10,706 bases of DNA, taken from assembly GCA_031385325.1 (NCBI GenBank), contig JANNBJ010000066.1:1-10706 (forward strand). The letters run 5' to 3'. The notes beneath the pieces are model-generated. The model was not told where the DNA came from. It was given only the letters and a program-made list of their open reading frames with translations, and searched no databases. The position numbers were made by a program, and so were the translations under genes. This DNA is from SYFY01 sp031385325. GTDB lineage: Bacteria; Pseudomonadota; Gammaproteobacteria; Pseudomonadales; Azotimanducaceae. Shown one piece after another: positions 1 to 5,947 of the stretch (positions are counted from its first letter, which is position 1; each line of letters starts with the position of its first letter).

Positions 1-66
1 CCATGCCTCGTACGCATCCTCGAACCTCATCTTCCGGATCTCCTGTAGCAACTTTGTCCGTTTCAT
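1..66 (-). CDS. Transposase, N-terminal 22 codons only
   Basis: Partial gene continuing beyond the left edge. The visible start, MKRTKLLQEIRKMRF and then EDAYEAW, resembles from memory the N-termini of helix-turn-helix transposases annotated as ISNCY or IS481-like, in which a Helix-turn-helix domain follows directly and a DDE catalytic domain comes later. Neither domain is inside the window. The start is supported by a perfect AGGAGG ribosome-binding site (73-78, minus strand) with 6 nt to the ATG at 66-64. Both the site and the start codon lie in a long hairpin (53-101), which should limit translation. The class is fairly sure and the family tentative. Whether the full gene is intact cannot be seen. 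Confidence 0.65.
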   Translation of the reverse strand, partial: MKRTKLLQEIRKMRFEDAYEAW

Positions 67-101
67 TCGGCACCTCCTGGGTGCCAATGAAACCGGACAA
101 A
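53..101 (-). promoter_or_regulatory. Long hairpin over the transposase ribosome-binding site and start codon
   Basis: Positions 53-59, 60-67 and 69-74 pair with 95-101, 86-93 and 80-85. This gives 21 base pairs with two single-base bulges (68 and 94) around a five-base loop at 75-79. In transposase mRNA, the ATG (66-64) is inside the stem and the Shine-Dalgarno sequence spans the loop and upper stem. Similar 5' hairpins in IS10 and IS50 block translation of transposase from transcripts that read in from outside the element. The same role is inferred here. Confidence 0.7.
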
Positions 102-158
102 TCACGTGCTACAAACCCGGACAATCTATTTGCTCCCTACACGCCCCGCCGCTCGTCC

Positions 159-187
159 TTGTCACGACCGAGGGTCACCCGTACCAT
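159..187 (+). promoter_or_regulatory. Probable promoter of the two leucine tRNA genes
   Basis: A TTGTCA -35 box (159-164) and a TACCAT -10 box (182-187) are separated by exactly 17 bp and followed by a GC-rich stretch (188-194), as expected for a stringently controlled stable-RNA promoter. The first tRNA begins at 197, so the 5' leader would be only a few bases. The insertion sequence ends about 34 bp upstream of the -35 box. It leaves the core promoter intact but may have replaced upstream activating sequence. Confidence 0.5.
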
Positions 188-196
188 GCCGCGCAC

Positions 197-282
197 GCCC
201 AGGTGTTGAAATTGGTAGACAAGCTGGATTTAGGTTCCAGTGTCCTAGTGACGTGCGAGTTCGAGTCTCGCCCTGGGCACCA
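197..282 (+). tRNA. tRNA-Leu(UAG)
   Basis: An 86-nt class II tRNA. The acceptor stem GCCCAGG (197-203) pairs perfectly with CCTGGGC (272-278), followed by discriminator A279 and an encoded CCA (280-282). The anticodon arm is CTGGA-TTTAGGT-TCCAG with anticodon TAG, which reads CUN leucine codons. The T arm GCGAG-TTCGAGT-CTCGC is perfect, and a long variable arm typical of tRNA-Leu is present. It is first of a tandem pair, 21 bp before the next tRNA, and probably shares its transcript. Confidence 0.97.
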
Positions 283-303
283 ACTCACGCTTGCACTCCC
301 CTT

Positions 304-393
304 GCCCGGATGGTGAAACAGGTAGACACAGGGGACTTAAAATCCCCAGGCCCTAATCCGGCCGTGCCGGTTCGATTCCGGCTCCGGGCACCA
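304..393 (+). tRNA. tRNA-Leu(UAA)
   Basis: A 90-nt class II tRNA. The acceptor stem GCCCGGA (304-310) pairs with TCCGGGC (383-389), with discriminator A390 and encoded CCA (391-393). The anticodon arm is GGGGA-CTTAAAA-TCCCC with anticodon TAA, reading UUA and UUG leucine codons. The T arm GCCGG-TTCGATT-CCGGC is perfect, and the long variable arm fits leucine. No separate promoter is evident in the 21-bp gap, so co-transcription with the upstream tRNA-Leu is likely. Confidence 0.97.
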
Positions 394-413
394 TCATTCG
401 TTGATATTTCGTA

Positions 414-435
414 TTGGATGATCTGTCCGATTTTT
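414..435 (+). terminator. Possible weak terminator after the tRNA pair
   Basis: Positions 414-419 (TTGGAT) pair with 425-430 (GTCCGA) through six pairs, two of them G-U, around a GATCT loop, followed at once by five T residues (431-435). Its placement 20 bases after the second tRNA fits an intrinsic terminator. The stem is short and includes wobble pairs, so this is tentative. Confidence 0.35.
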
Positions 436-954
436 CATTAAGTCAGTTTGTTCGTAGACCAATGCGAACAGCGCTACCAACCCAACAACGCGCCATCAAG
501 TGCGTCTCGCAAATCAGTAGCGTCGATACTTCTGAATTCGGGTATTGCGGACTGATCGAGGAGCATAACCTCCTGTTTTGCGTGACCAAGGCCGGCCCTG
601 TTGGCCAAGCCTCGCAGAGAGATCGTCTGGGACTTCACACCCCGAGCCGCCGTCTCCGCCGCGCTCGTCGCTGACGTTTCTGCACGTGAACTGTCAGAAG
701 GCGATGGCGGATCTAAAACGGCTCACCGCACGGCCTGACCCTGCCTCGCTTCCACGTACACTTCGAGTTGCCAGTAAATCAGATCAGCAAAGCCAAGGTG
801 CTGTGGACCTTGCTCGGTGGCAAGGAGACCTATCGCGACAAAGAGTTTTAGACGTCTACCGCTTCTGATTGAACGCCGTAGACGGCATGACGGGTGTAGC
901 CACCGTTCTGGATCCGCAGGATCGGTTTGTTCTGAGGCCCGAGACCTCCAGGCG
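436..954. other. About 520 bases with no convincing gene, probably decayed DNA
   Basis: Several frames are open for 80-100 codons, but none has a recognisable protein, a ribosome-binding site or consistent codon character. One segment looks protein-like: in the frame of 717-851 (plus strand) it reads ISKAKVLWTLLGGKETYRDKEF in part, then a stop at 849-851, with an in-frame stop (714-716) just upstream. It could be the degraded C-terminus of an unidentified gene, possibly mobile-element derived, but I could not assign it. The right-hand part may contain the eroded 3' tail of the minus-strand AhpD-like pseudogene. No further RNA gene, repeat array or attachment-site duplicate is seen. Confidence 0.4.
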
Positions 955-1254
955 CTAATCCAGCGCTAACGGTTCGTTTCCATCTCCATGCACTACGCGT
1001 TCAAGGCGCCGCGTGTCTACCAACCTCCCAGCCAGCGTCACGCAGATGAGTTGACGCGTAAGCTGTAGGCTCAGCCTCCAGCACTGCATGGTCGCCATGT
1101 TGGCGTTCATCTGGGCAAGACCACGATCGATCTGTCCCAGCGACGAAATCCTGCCGGCGAGCCTGGCAAATGCACTACCTAACCCGGGTGCTTTCGCCAT
1201 GGTGAGCATGCTCGAAGGTACAAATCCCATCGATGCTTCAACCATCTTGAACAT
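955..1254 (-). pseudogene. Broken carboxymuconolactone decarboxylase/AhpD-like gene
   Basis: The first ~45 residues (MFKMVEASMGFVPSSMLTMA, then the LAGRISSLGQIDRGLAQM stretch) match from memory the N-terminal part of the carboxymuconolactone decarboxylase/AhpD family, small helical proteins with peroxidase-like or decarboxylase activity. Intact members then carry a Cys-x-x-Cys (or similar) redox motif and, later, a conserved segment like FETSPL. Here, after about residue 50, the reading frame turns into unrelated sequence. Pieces of the expected continuation appear in other frames: MEMETN at 972-989 (minus strand) is followed directly by a stop, and a GC-x-Y-like piece contains an in-frame TGA. 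Several frameshifts and stops are therefore needed, and the redox cysteines are not preserved. It lies 80 bp downstream of the flavoprotein gene on the same strand, suggesting a former operon. The family call is moderate, and loss of function is quite likely. Confidence 0.6.
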
Positions 1255-1334
1255 CCCTTCATGCTCGGGCAGTTTTTCTCGCCGCAGTGGTTCGATTCTG
1301 GACCTGTTTTTTCCGGGTTATGTCAGTGAGCCAA

Positions 1335-1892
1335 TCACGAAACAGTGTTGGGCGCATCCCACGCAACTGATCCTGAGAGCCAATGTGTCACCGCCTCTTT
1401 CTGATCATTGCGGTGAAGATGCCGTGGTGGTGAAGCGAAAGTTGAGGTCGGCCGGCACCGAAGCGCTATCCTTCCCTCTTTGGCTCCCATCGCGGCAACC
1501 ATCGGACGCGCTTCTGGTTGCAGCTCCTGGCCGGACATACGCCAGGCGACGCCCATCATCACATCGGTAACGATCTCGGGGTTCAGTTCGATCGTTGCAT
1601 CGCAATACACCTGCAGATAGGCAAACGGCCATCGCTCATCGAGCACACACAAACTGATCTTGCCGTTGCGGGCGACAGCTTTGGCTTTCGCGCGGCCACC
1701 CATGGTGGAGACAAAGAGTTCGCCTGAATCGGAAGCGACGTAGTACACAACGGACATGGATGGTCCTTCGCTCTGTCGGGCATAGGCCAGCACGCAGGTG
1801 CGATGGGTTGCGACGAACTGCTTTCGTTCCGACGGCAACATGTCTCGATCAACCGGCGCTGTGAATGGATCCGCGAGTGGCAGTAGACGCAT
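1335..1892 (-). CDS. Pyridoxamine 5'-phosphate oxidase-like flavin-binding protein
   Basis: 185 residues. Residues ~20-115 form the split-barrel core typical of PPOX-family proteins: a helix ERKQFVATHRTCVLAYARQ, strand SMSVVYYV, then LFVSTMGGRAKAKAVARNGK and ISLCVLDE. In this family the STxxxRAK stretch contacts FMN or F420 phosphate. The substrate cannot be predicted. Family members range from true PNP oxidases to F420- or heme-linked reductases, and the short length and divergent ends argue against a true PdxH. The C-terminus (~140-185, including TFASPPRHLHRND) looks like an ordinary extension, not a frameshift. It is transcribed divergently from the TetR gene across 51 bp containing a palindromic operator, so that regulator probably controls it. 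An AhpD-like pseudogene follows 80 bp downstream. The start ATG (1892-1890) has only a weak AGG upstream. Confidence 0.8.
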   Translation of the reverse strand: MRLLPLADPFTAPVDRDMLPSERKQFVATHRTCVLAYARQSEGPSMSVVYYVASDSGELFVSTMGGRAKAKAVARNGKISLCVLDERWPFAYLQVYCDATIELNPEIVTDVMMGVAWRMSGQELQPEARPMVAAMGAKEGRIALRCRPTSTFASPPRHLHRNDQKEAVTHWLSGSVAWDAPNTVS

Positions 1893-1912
1893 TTTTTTGA
1901 CCTGGCAACGTA

Positions 1913-1928
1913 ATTATCACTTGATAAT
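1913..1928. promoter_or_regulatory. Palindromic operator between the flavoprotein and TetR genes
   Basis: ATTATCA (1913-1919) and TGATAAT (1922-1928) form a perfect 7+7 bp inverted repeat with a 2-bp spacer, in the 51-bp gap between divergent genes. This is the size and position expected for a TetR-family dimer site. GATAAT occurs on both strands within it, so it may overlap -10 boxes in both directions. On the plus strand a TTGACC (1897-1902) lies 20 bp upstream of GATAAT (1923-1928), a longer spacing than normal. Binding would block both promoters. Confidence 0.6.
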
Positions 1929-1943
1929 AGCTATAGTCATCTC

Positions 1944-2624
1944 ATGAAACAACCTCCTGTCATCGTGCGTACTCGCCGCGATCAGTCAGATCTTCGTGAA
2001 CGCCTCATAGCAGCTGCTCTGCAGGAGTTTGCCGCGCATGGTTTTGTCGGCGCTTCAACCCGCACCATCGCCCAGAGCATTGGCGCGCACCAGCCCCAGA
2101 TCAACTACCACTTCGAGTCGAAGGAAGCGCTGTGGCGGGCCGCCATCGATCATCTTTTTGTGACGATGCGAGAAGCGCTGACCTTGCCCGCAGTGGTGTC
2201 TGCCGAGGCGCTGGATACAACCGAACTCGCGCTCGAATTTGCTGCCATGTTGCGCCGTCTTGTCAAGTTCGTGTCGATGCATCCTGAATTGAATCGAATC
2301 ATGGTGCACGAAACGACGTCTCCCGGTCCGCGCCTGGAATGGCTGACCGAATGTCATGTTCGACCCTACTTCAATGGCCTGCGCCCCCTCTGGAAGAAGC
2401 TGGTAAAGGCCGGGATTGCGGCACCCATAGACGACAGGTTGATTCACTACGTCCTGATTGGTGCTTCGTCACTGGTGTTTGTCAACGCACATGAGTTCAG
2501 TGCTCTGGTGGGTGAGGCACCTACCAGCAAGAAGTGGGTGAAACGTCATGCGGATGGGCTGATCGCCATGCTGCTCCCGGGTTTGCAAACAACGCGATCA
2601 GGCAAGGCGCCGCCTCGAAACTGA
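1944..2624 (+). CDS. TetR/AcrR-family transcriptional regulator
   Basis: 226 residues. The N-terminal DNA-binding domain is clear: helix 1 around residues 17-32 (LRERLIAAALQEFAAHGF), then the helix-turn-helix at ~38-57 (STRTIAQSIGAHQPQINYHF) and the ESKEALWRAAIDHLF helix that leads into the ligand domain. The TetR hallmark of Y-H/Y-F followed by K-E-x-L is intact. The remaining ~150 residues are a helical ligand-binding and dimerisation domain of unknown specificity, with stretches such as RIMVHETTSPGPRLEWL. It is probably a repressor of itself and of the divergent flavoprotein gene through the palindrome 16 bp upstream of its start. No Shine-Dalgarno sequence precedes the ATG, and the candidate -10 box ends 15 bp before it, so the transcript may be nearly leaderless. 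The inducer is unknown. Confidence 0.93.
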   Translation: MKQPPVIVRTRRDQSDLRERLIAAALQEFAAHGFVGASTRTIAQSIGAHQPQINYHFESKEALWRAAIDHLFVTMREALTLPAVVSAEALDTTELALEFAAMLRRLVKFVSMHPELNRIMVHETTSPGPRLEWLTECHVRPYFNGLRPLWKKLVKAGIAAPIDDRLIHYVLIGASSLVFVNAHEFSALVGEAPTSKKWVKRHADGLIAMLLPGLQTTRSGKAPPRN

Positions 2625-2685
2625 TCCTGAGATTGCCTCGCGTCGCCGACCTGCATCGCACATCTCGCAGGCAACAAATTCACAG

Positions 2686-2714
2686 TTCCCCTTCGATCGC
2701 CTGCGGTCTATGCT
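2686..2714 (+). promoter_or_regulatory. Weak candidate promoter of a leaderless transcript
   Basis: TATGCT (2709-2714) is a reasonable -10 box, with TTCCCC (2686-2691), a poor -35, 17 bp upstream. Transcription would start close to 2720-2721, on the ATG of the next gene, which has no Shine-Dalgarno sequence. This is suggestive only. Confidence 0.25.
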
Positions 2715-2720
2715 CTGTGC

Positions 2721-3761
2721 ATGAACCGACTGTTTTTCCTCACCCTGTTGCTTGCACCGCTGGACGTGCTGGCCGAAGTCCCGAACACCAGCGGCACCGA
2801 ACAGAAGACGCCAGTCACCTGGCTCGCAAGTACTACCCCGCCAAAAACTCACCCGAGTGAGTCATCTCGTATCGATCGAATCCATCGTCAATCGGAGGAA
2901 ATGGTCCAGCGTCTGATTGGCAAGGTCGACTCGTTTTTTGTCACAGAGGATTACGCAACCTTTGCAGACAACGAAACACGCGTTCGGCTTCGGCTCGATG
3001 CCGACCACTACGAAAACGCTGGCTGGGATCTTTCACCCAGGATCAAGCTGCAGCTGGTGATGCCTGGACTACAGCAGCGTTTGCGCTTTGTTGTCAACGA
3101 TGGGGATACGGAAGAGTCCGGACAACCCGCCATGGACGATTCCAAGGACAACGACGTTGCATTCCGCTGGGTAACCAGCATGGGTGACCGCGTCGCACTC
3201 TCCTATGACCTGGGCATACGTATCCAGGGTGGTGGCGTCGATGAGTTCGCCCGTGTCAACGCGGGGATAACCTATCCGGTGGCTGGCGAATGGGCAGGAC
3301 AGACCACCAATCGCCTCTACTACTACGCAAGCGCTGGTTGGCGCAACGACTTCGCGCAACGGTTCGATCGTTCATATGGCGACGACTTGCTGTTCCGTTC
3401 GCGTTCACGAATTCAGTACTACCAGAATCACAGCTACAACCCGACGCTCGAGCAGAAATTCTCGCTGTTCAAGACTTTCGGCGACCAATCTGCGCTGGCC
3501 TATGAAGTGCTGTGGCGGCGTCAGTCGGAAGAACAGTCAGTCTATGGCGATAGCGATCTTCTGGTTGATCCGCAGAATCATTACGACCAGTTCGCCATAC
3601 AACTACGATACCGTCGCAGCATCGGCCGACCGTGGTTCTTTGTGGAGTTCTGGCCCATTGTCTACTGGCCCGAGGAGCGCGACTGGCAAACCAGCCTTGC
3701 CGCCAGGATCCGGGTTGAAGTCAATCTCGGTGCGGTGGGCAAGCTCAAGCTTGATGACTAG
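2721..3761 (+). CDS. Secreted protein, probable outer-membrane beta-barrel, function unknown
   Basis: 346 residues, family not recognised. Residues 1-18 (MNRLFFLTLLLAPLDVLA) form a signal peptide with a likely cleavage site after LA, before EVP. A Ser/Thr/Pro-rich linker (~20-50) and an amphipathic helix (~50-70) follow. From ~80 the chain alternates polar and aromatic residues in many short strands, for example ETRVRLRLDADHYE, PRIKLQLVMP, QQRLRFVVND, RLYYYASAGWR and PWFFVEFWPIVYWP. Extended charged loops separate them, as in an outer-membrane barrel. The final strand ends ARIRVEVNLG plus a short polar tail, not the usual terminal Phe, so assembly by BAM is not proven. It is convergent with the signalling operon (38-bp gap). 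There is no sequence link to the TetR gene 96 bp upstream except strand. The start is chosen for its signal peptide. Confidence 0.65.
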   Translation: MNRLFFLTLLLAPLDVLAEVPNTSGTEQKTPVTWLASTTPPKTHPSESSRIDRIHRQSEEMVQRLIGKVDSFFVTEDYATFADNETRVRLRLDADHYENAGWDLSPRIKLQLVMPGLQQRLRFVVNDGDTEESGQPAMDDSKDNDVAFRWVTSMGDRVALSYDLGIRIQGGGVDEFARVNAGITYPVAGEWAGQTTNRLYYYASAGWRNDFAQRFDRSYGDDLLFRSRSRIQYYQNHSYNPTLEQKFSLFKTFGDQSALAYEVLWRRQSEEQSVYGDSDLLVDPQNHYDQFAIQLRYRRSIGRPWFFVEFWPIVYWPEERDWQTSLAARIRVEVNLGAVGKLKLDD

Positions 3762-3799
3762 TCAAGCCTCATGAATCGCTCCATTGAATTGATCTAGAT

Positions 3800-5947
3800 T
3801 TACCTGGACGCGTTCCTGCGCAAAGACTCAGGCTCACTTGGTAGAACGTAGAACCTTAATTCTTCACAAACCCTTGCTAGTTCATCCACCGGGACCGGGT
3901 GACTGAGAAGATATCCCTGTACCAAATTGCATTTCAGAGTTTGCAACAATCCCATCTGCGCGTCCGTTTCAACGCCCTCGGCGGTCACACTCAATCCGAA
4001 GTGCTCCGCCATGGAAAGAATGGCCGCTACAATCGCCATGTTGTCGCGATCATGAGGTAGGCCCGATATGAAACTTCGGTCAATCTTCAGACTGTCGATC
4101 GGTATGCTCTTGAGGTAGCTGAGTGAAGAGTAACCGGTGCCAAAATCGTCCAGGGCCACGCGTATGCCCAGGGCCTTGATCGATTGCAGCCTGCTCAGCG
4201 TTTGTCCGCCAACTTCCAACAAGCTACTTTCAGTCACCTCCAGTTCGAGCAATTCCGGAGGCAAGCCCGTGTCCTCCAGCACCGAGCAGATCATTGTGAG
4301 AAGGTTTGGATCCTTGAATTGAACGGGTGAAATATTGACAGCCACTTTCAATTGTCGCCCGTTCCGAGCCCATTCAGATGCATCTGTGCAAGCAGTCCGC
4401 AAGACCCACTCGCCGATTGGTAAGATCAGGCCGTTCTTTTCCACTACAGGGATAAATTCTGACGGCGCGACCAACCCATACTCAGGGTGGTTCCAGCGAA
4501 TCAAGGCTTCAACGGAAGTGATGTTACCGGACGCAAGATCCAGCTGCGGCTGGTAGTGAAGGATGAACTCATCACCCGAAAGCGCACGCTGCAGGCTGTT
4601 CAATAGATCGTGATGTCGTTGGGCGCGTCTGGTGAGCAGTGTGCTGTAAAACTGGCAATTGTTGCGGCCTTCATTTTTCGCGTGGTACATGGCTGTATCA
4701 GCATGTTTGAGTAGATCCGTAGCCGTGGTGCCGTCATCCGGAAACAAGGATATTCCTATGCTCGTGCTGATGGTGATTTGACGCCCTTGTATTTCGAAGG
4801 GAATTGCGAGTAGCTCACGAATGCGCTGCGCAACTGACAGCGCATCTTCAACACATTTCAGGTTAGGAATCAGTGCAGTGAACTCATCACCACCCAGTCG
4901 AGCCAACTCCACGTGTACGTCAGGAAGCTCACTGGCGTGTACGATCATATCCTGGGAGCGCAACCCATCTCGCAGTCTTTGCGAGGACAATTGCAGAACC
5001 TGGTCACCGCACTCGTGTCCCATACTGTCATTGACACTCTTGAACCCGTCCAGATCGAGGAAAAGGATCGCCAGCCTTTCGTTCGAAACTTCGGCGCGAG
5101 TGATCTCACCTGTCAGGCGATCCATGAACGATCGTCGATTCGGCAATTTCGTGAGGCCATCGTAGTACGCGAGTTCCAAAATTCGCTGTTCAGCCAGTTT
5201 TCGATCAGTAATGTCCCGCGCCAGGACAATGAAACGTGATGATTCTCCCGGGTCTGTTTCCTTGCGGGAAATAGAAAGTTCAAACCAGATTGGTCCAGTG
5301 GGCGTGACGTACTCAAATTGAAAGCCTTTCGCAACGCCGTTACGCTCGGCCTCTTCCAGCGCGGCTAGACAGACTACTGCAGCCGCATCGGAGAGAAGGG
5401 TTGAAACATTGCTCCCAATCAGCGATTCCATCCCTGCGGCAGAATTTACTTCGAATTGCGGACTGTGGAAATCCAGGATGGATCCAGTGACATCGCTTTC
5501 CAGCATCAAATCAGGAATGGCGCGCAGGATAGCCTTGTGTCGAAGGTTGGCCGAAGTAAGCTCAATTGCGGACTGCGATGAGCGCCGGGCGTATTTCACG
5601 CGATGCGGCAACAAGGTCCAGTTGATCGGCTTGCCTATGAAGTCTGTCGCACCAGCCTGAAACGCACGCTCGACTGAAACAGCGTCCTCCATGGACGTGA
5701 CCATGATGATCGGGAATTCCTTGCCTTGCTGCATTCGTATCCAGGTGCAAATTTCGTACCCGCTCATATCCGGCATTTCGACATCCAGCATGACCATGTC
5801 ACAGTAGTGCGTTCTAAAGCACTCCAGTGCCTGTTTTCCGTTTTCAGCAACGATGATGCCAAAGCCCGCCTGTTCCAGACTCGCCTGCATCAGCAACAAT
5901 GCAGTCGGATCATCATCGGCGATCAGGATAGTGTACAAATCGTTCAA
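3800..5947 (-). CDS. Response regulator with PAS, GGDEF and EAL domains (c-di-GMP turnover)
   Basis: 715 residues. The receiver domain (1-120) has acidic residues D11-D13, phospho-acceptor D55, T84 and K106. A PAS-like segment follows (~137-250, ending ARDITDRK). The GGDEF domain (~260-435) has an intact GGDEF at 352-356, so it may be an active cyclase. The EAL domain (~447-695) retains its catalytic set: EAL 480-482, N538, E570/E573, D600-D601, K621, E657 and Q677, so it is probably an active phosphodiesterase. An RxxD at 330-333 is separated from GGDEF by 18 residues instead of the usual five, suggesting the product-inhibition site is displaced by an insertion (~334-347). Start: a TTG (5947-5945) overlaps the kinase stop as TTGA; no good ribosome-binding site is visible, which fits translational coupling. 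Inferred role: receives phosphate from the kinase's Hpt domain and sets c-di-GMP level; the net direction is unknown. Confidence 0.93.
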   Translation of the reverse strand: MNDLYTILIADDDPTALLLMQASLEQAGFGIIVAENGKQALECFRTHYCDMVMLDVEMPDMSGYEICTWIRMQQGKEFPIIMVTSMEDAVSVERAFQAGATDFIGKPINWTLLPHRVKYARRSSQSAIELTSANLRHKAILRAIPDLMLESDVTGSILDFHSPQFEVNSAAGMESLIGSNVSTLLSDAAAVVCLAALEEAERNGVAKGFQFEYVTPTGPIWFELSISRKETDPGESSRFIVLARDITDRKLAEQRILELAYYDGLTKLPNRRSFMDRLTGEITRAEVSNERLAILFLDLDGFKSVNDSMGHECGDQVLQLSSQRLRDGLRSQDMIVHASELPDVHVELARLGGDEFTALIPNLKCVEDALSVAQRIRELLAIPFEIQGRQITISTSIGISLFPDDGTTATDLLKHADTAMYHAKNEGRNNCQFYSTLLTRRAQRHHDLLNSLQRALSGDEFILHYQPQLDLASGNITSVEALIRWNHPEYGLVAPSEFIPVVEKNGLILPIGEWVLRTACTDASEWARNGRQLKVAVNISPVQFKDPNLLTMICSVLEDTGLPPELLELEVTESSLLEVGGQTLSRLQSIKALGIRVALDDFGTGYSSLSYLKSIPIDSLKIDRSFISGLPHDRDNMAIVAAILSMAEHFGLSVTAEGVETDAQMGLLQTLKCNLVQGYLLSHPVPVDELARVCEELRFYVLPSEPESLRRNASR

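Larger units (their letters stand above)
1..125 (-). mobile_element. End of an insertion sequence (probable ISNCY/IS481-like), cut by the window edge
   Basis: Seen: read on the minus strand, this stretch is an outer end followed by a short leader and the start of a transposase gene that runs off the window. The octamer CCGGACAA occurs twice near the tip, at 93-100 and 117-124, a repeat arrangement common at transposon ends. The exact tip cannot be fixed because the other end is not visible. I place it near 124-125, where the repeat stops and the sequence changes to the tRNA upstream region. Inferred: the element sits about 34 bp upstream of the tRNA -35 box. Family assignment rests only on the resemblance of the N-terminal residues. 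Confidence 0.6.

Noticed and set aside
197..393. Genomic-island attachment site at the tRNA genes
   Set aside because: Leucine tRNAs are common integration targets, but no integrase gene and no second copy of a tRNA 3' end is seen in the window.
106..441. Open frame of 111 codons over the leucine tRNAs
   Set aside because: It runs straight through two unambiguous tRNA genes and the candidate promoter and terminator; no ribosome-binding site or protein family.
849..858. 10-bp palindrome TAGACGTCTA
   Set aside because: Short, alone, and in non-coding decayed sequence; expected by chance and linked to no gene start.
1088..1570. 160-codon plus-strand open frame
   Set aside because: It is antisense to the AhpD-like pseudogene and the PPOX-like gene; the minus-strand products have family motifs and this one has none.
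3762..3799. Terminator between the convergent barrel-like and regulator genes
   Set aside because: Only a 5-bp stem without a T tract could be drawn; too weak to call.
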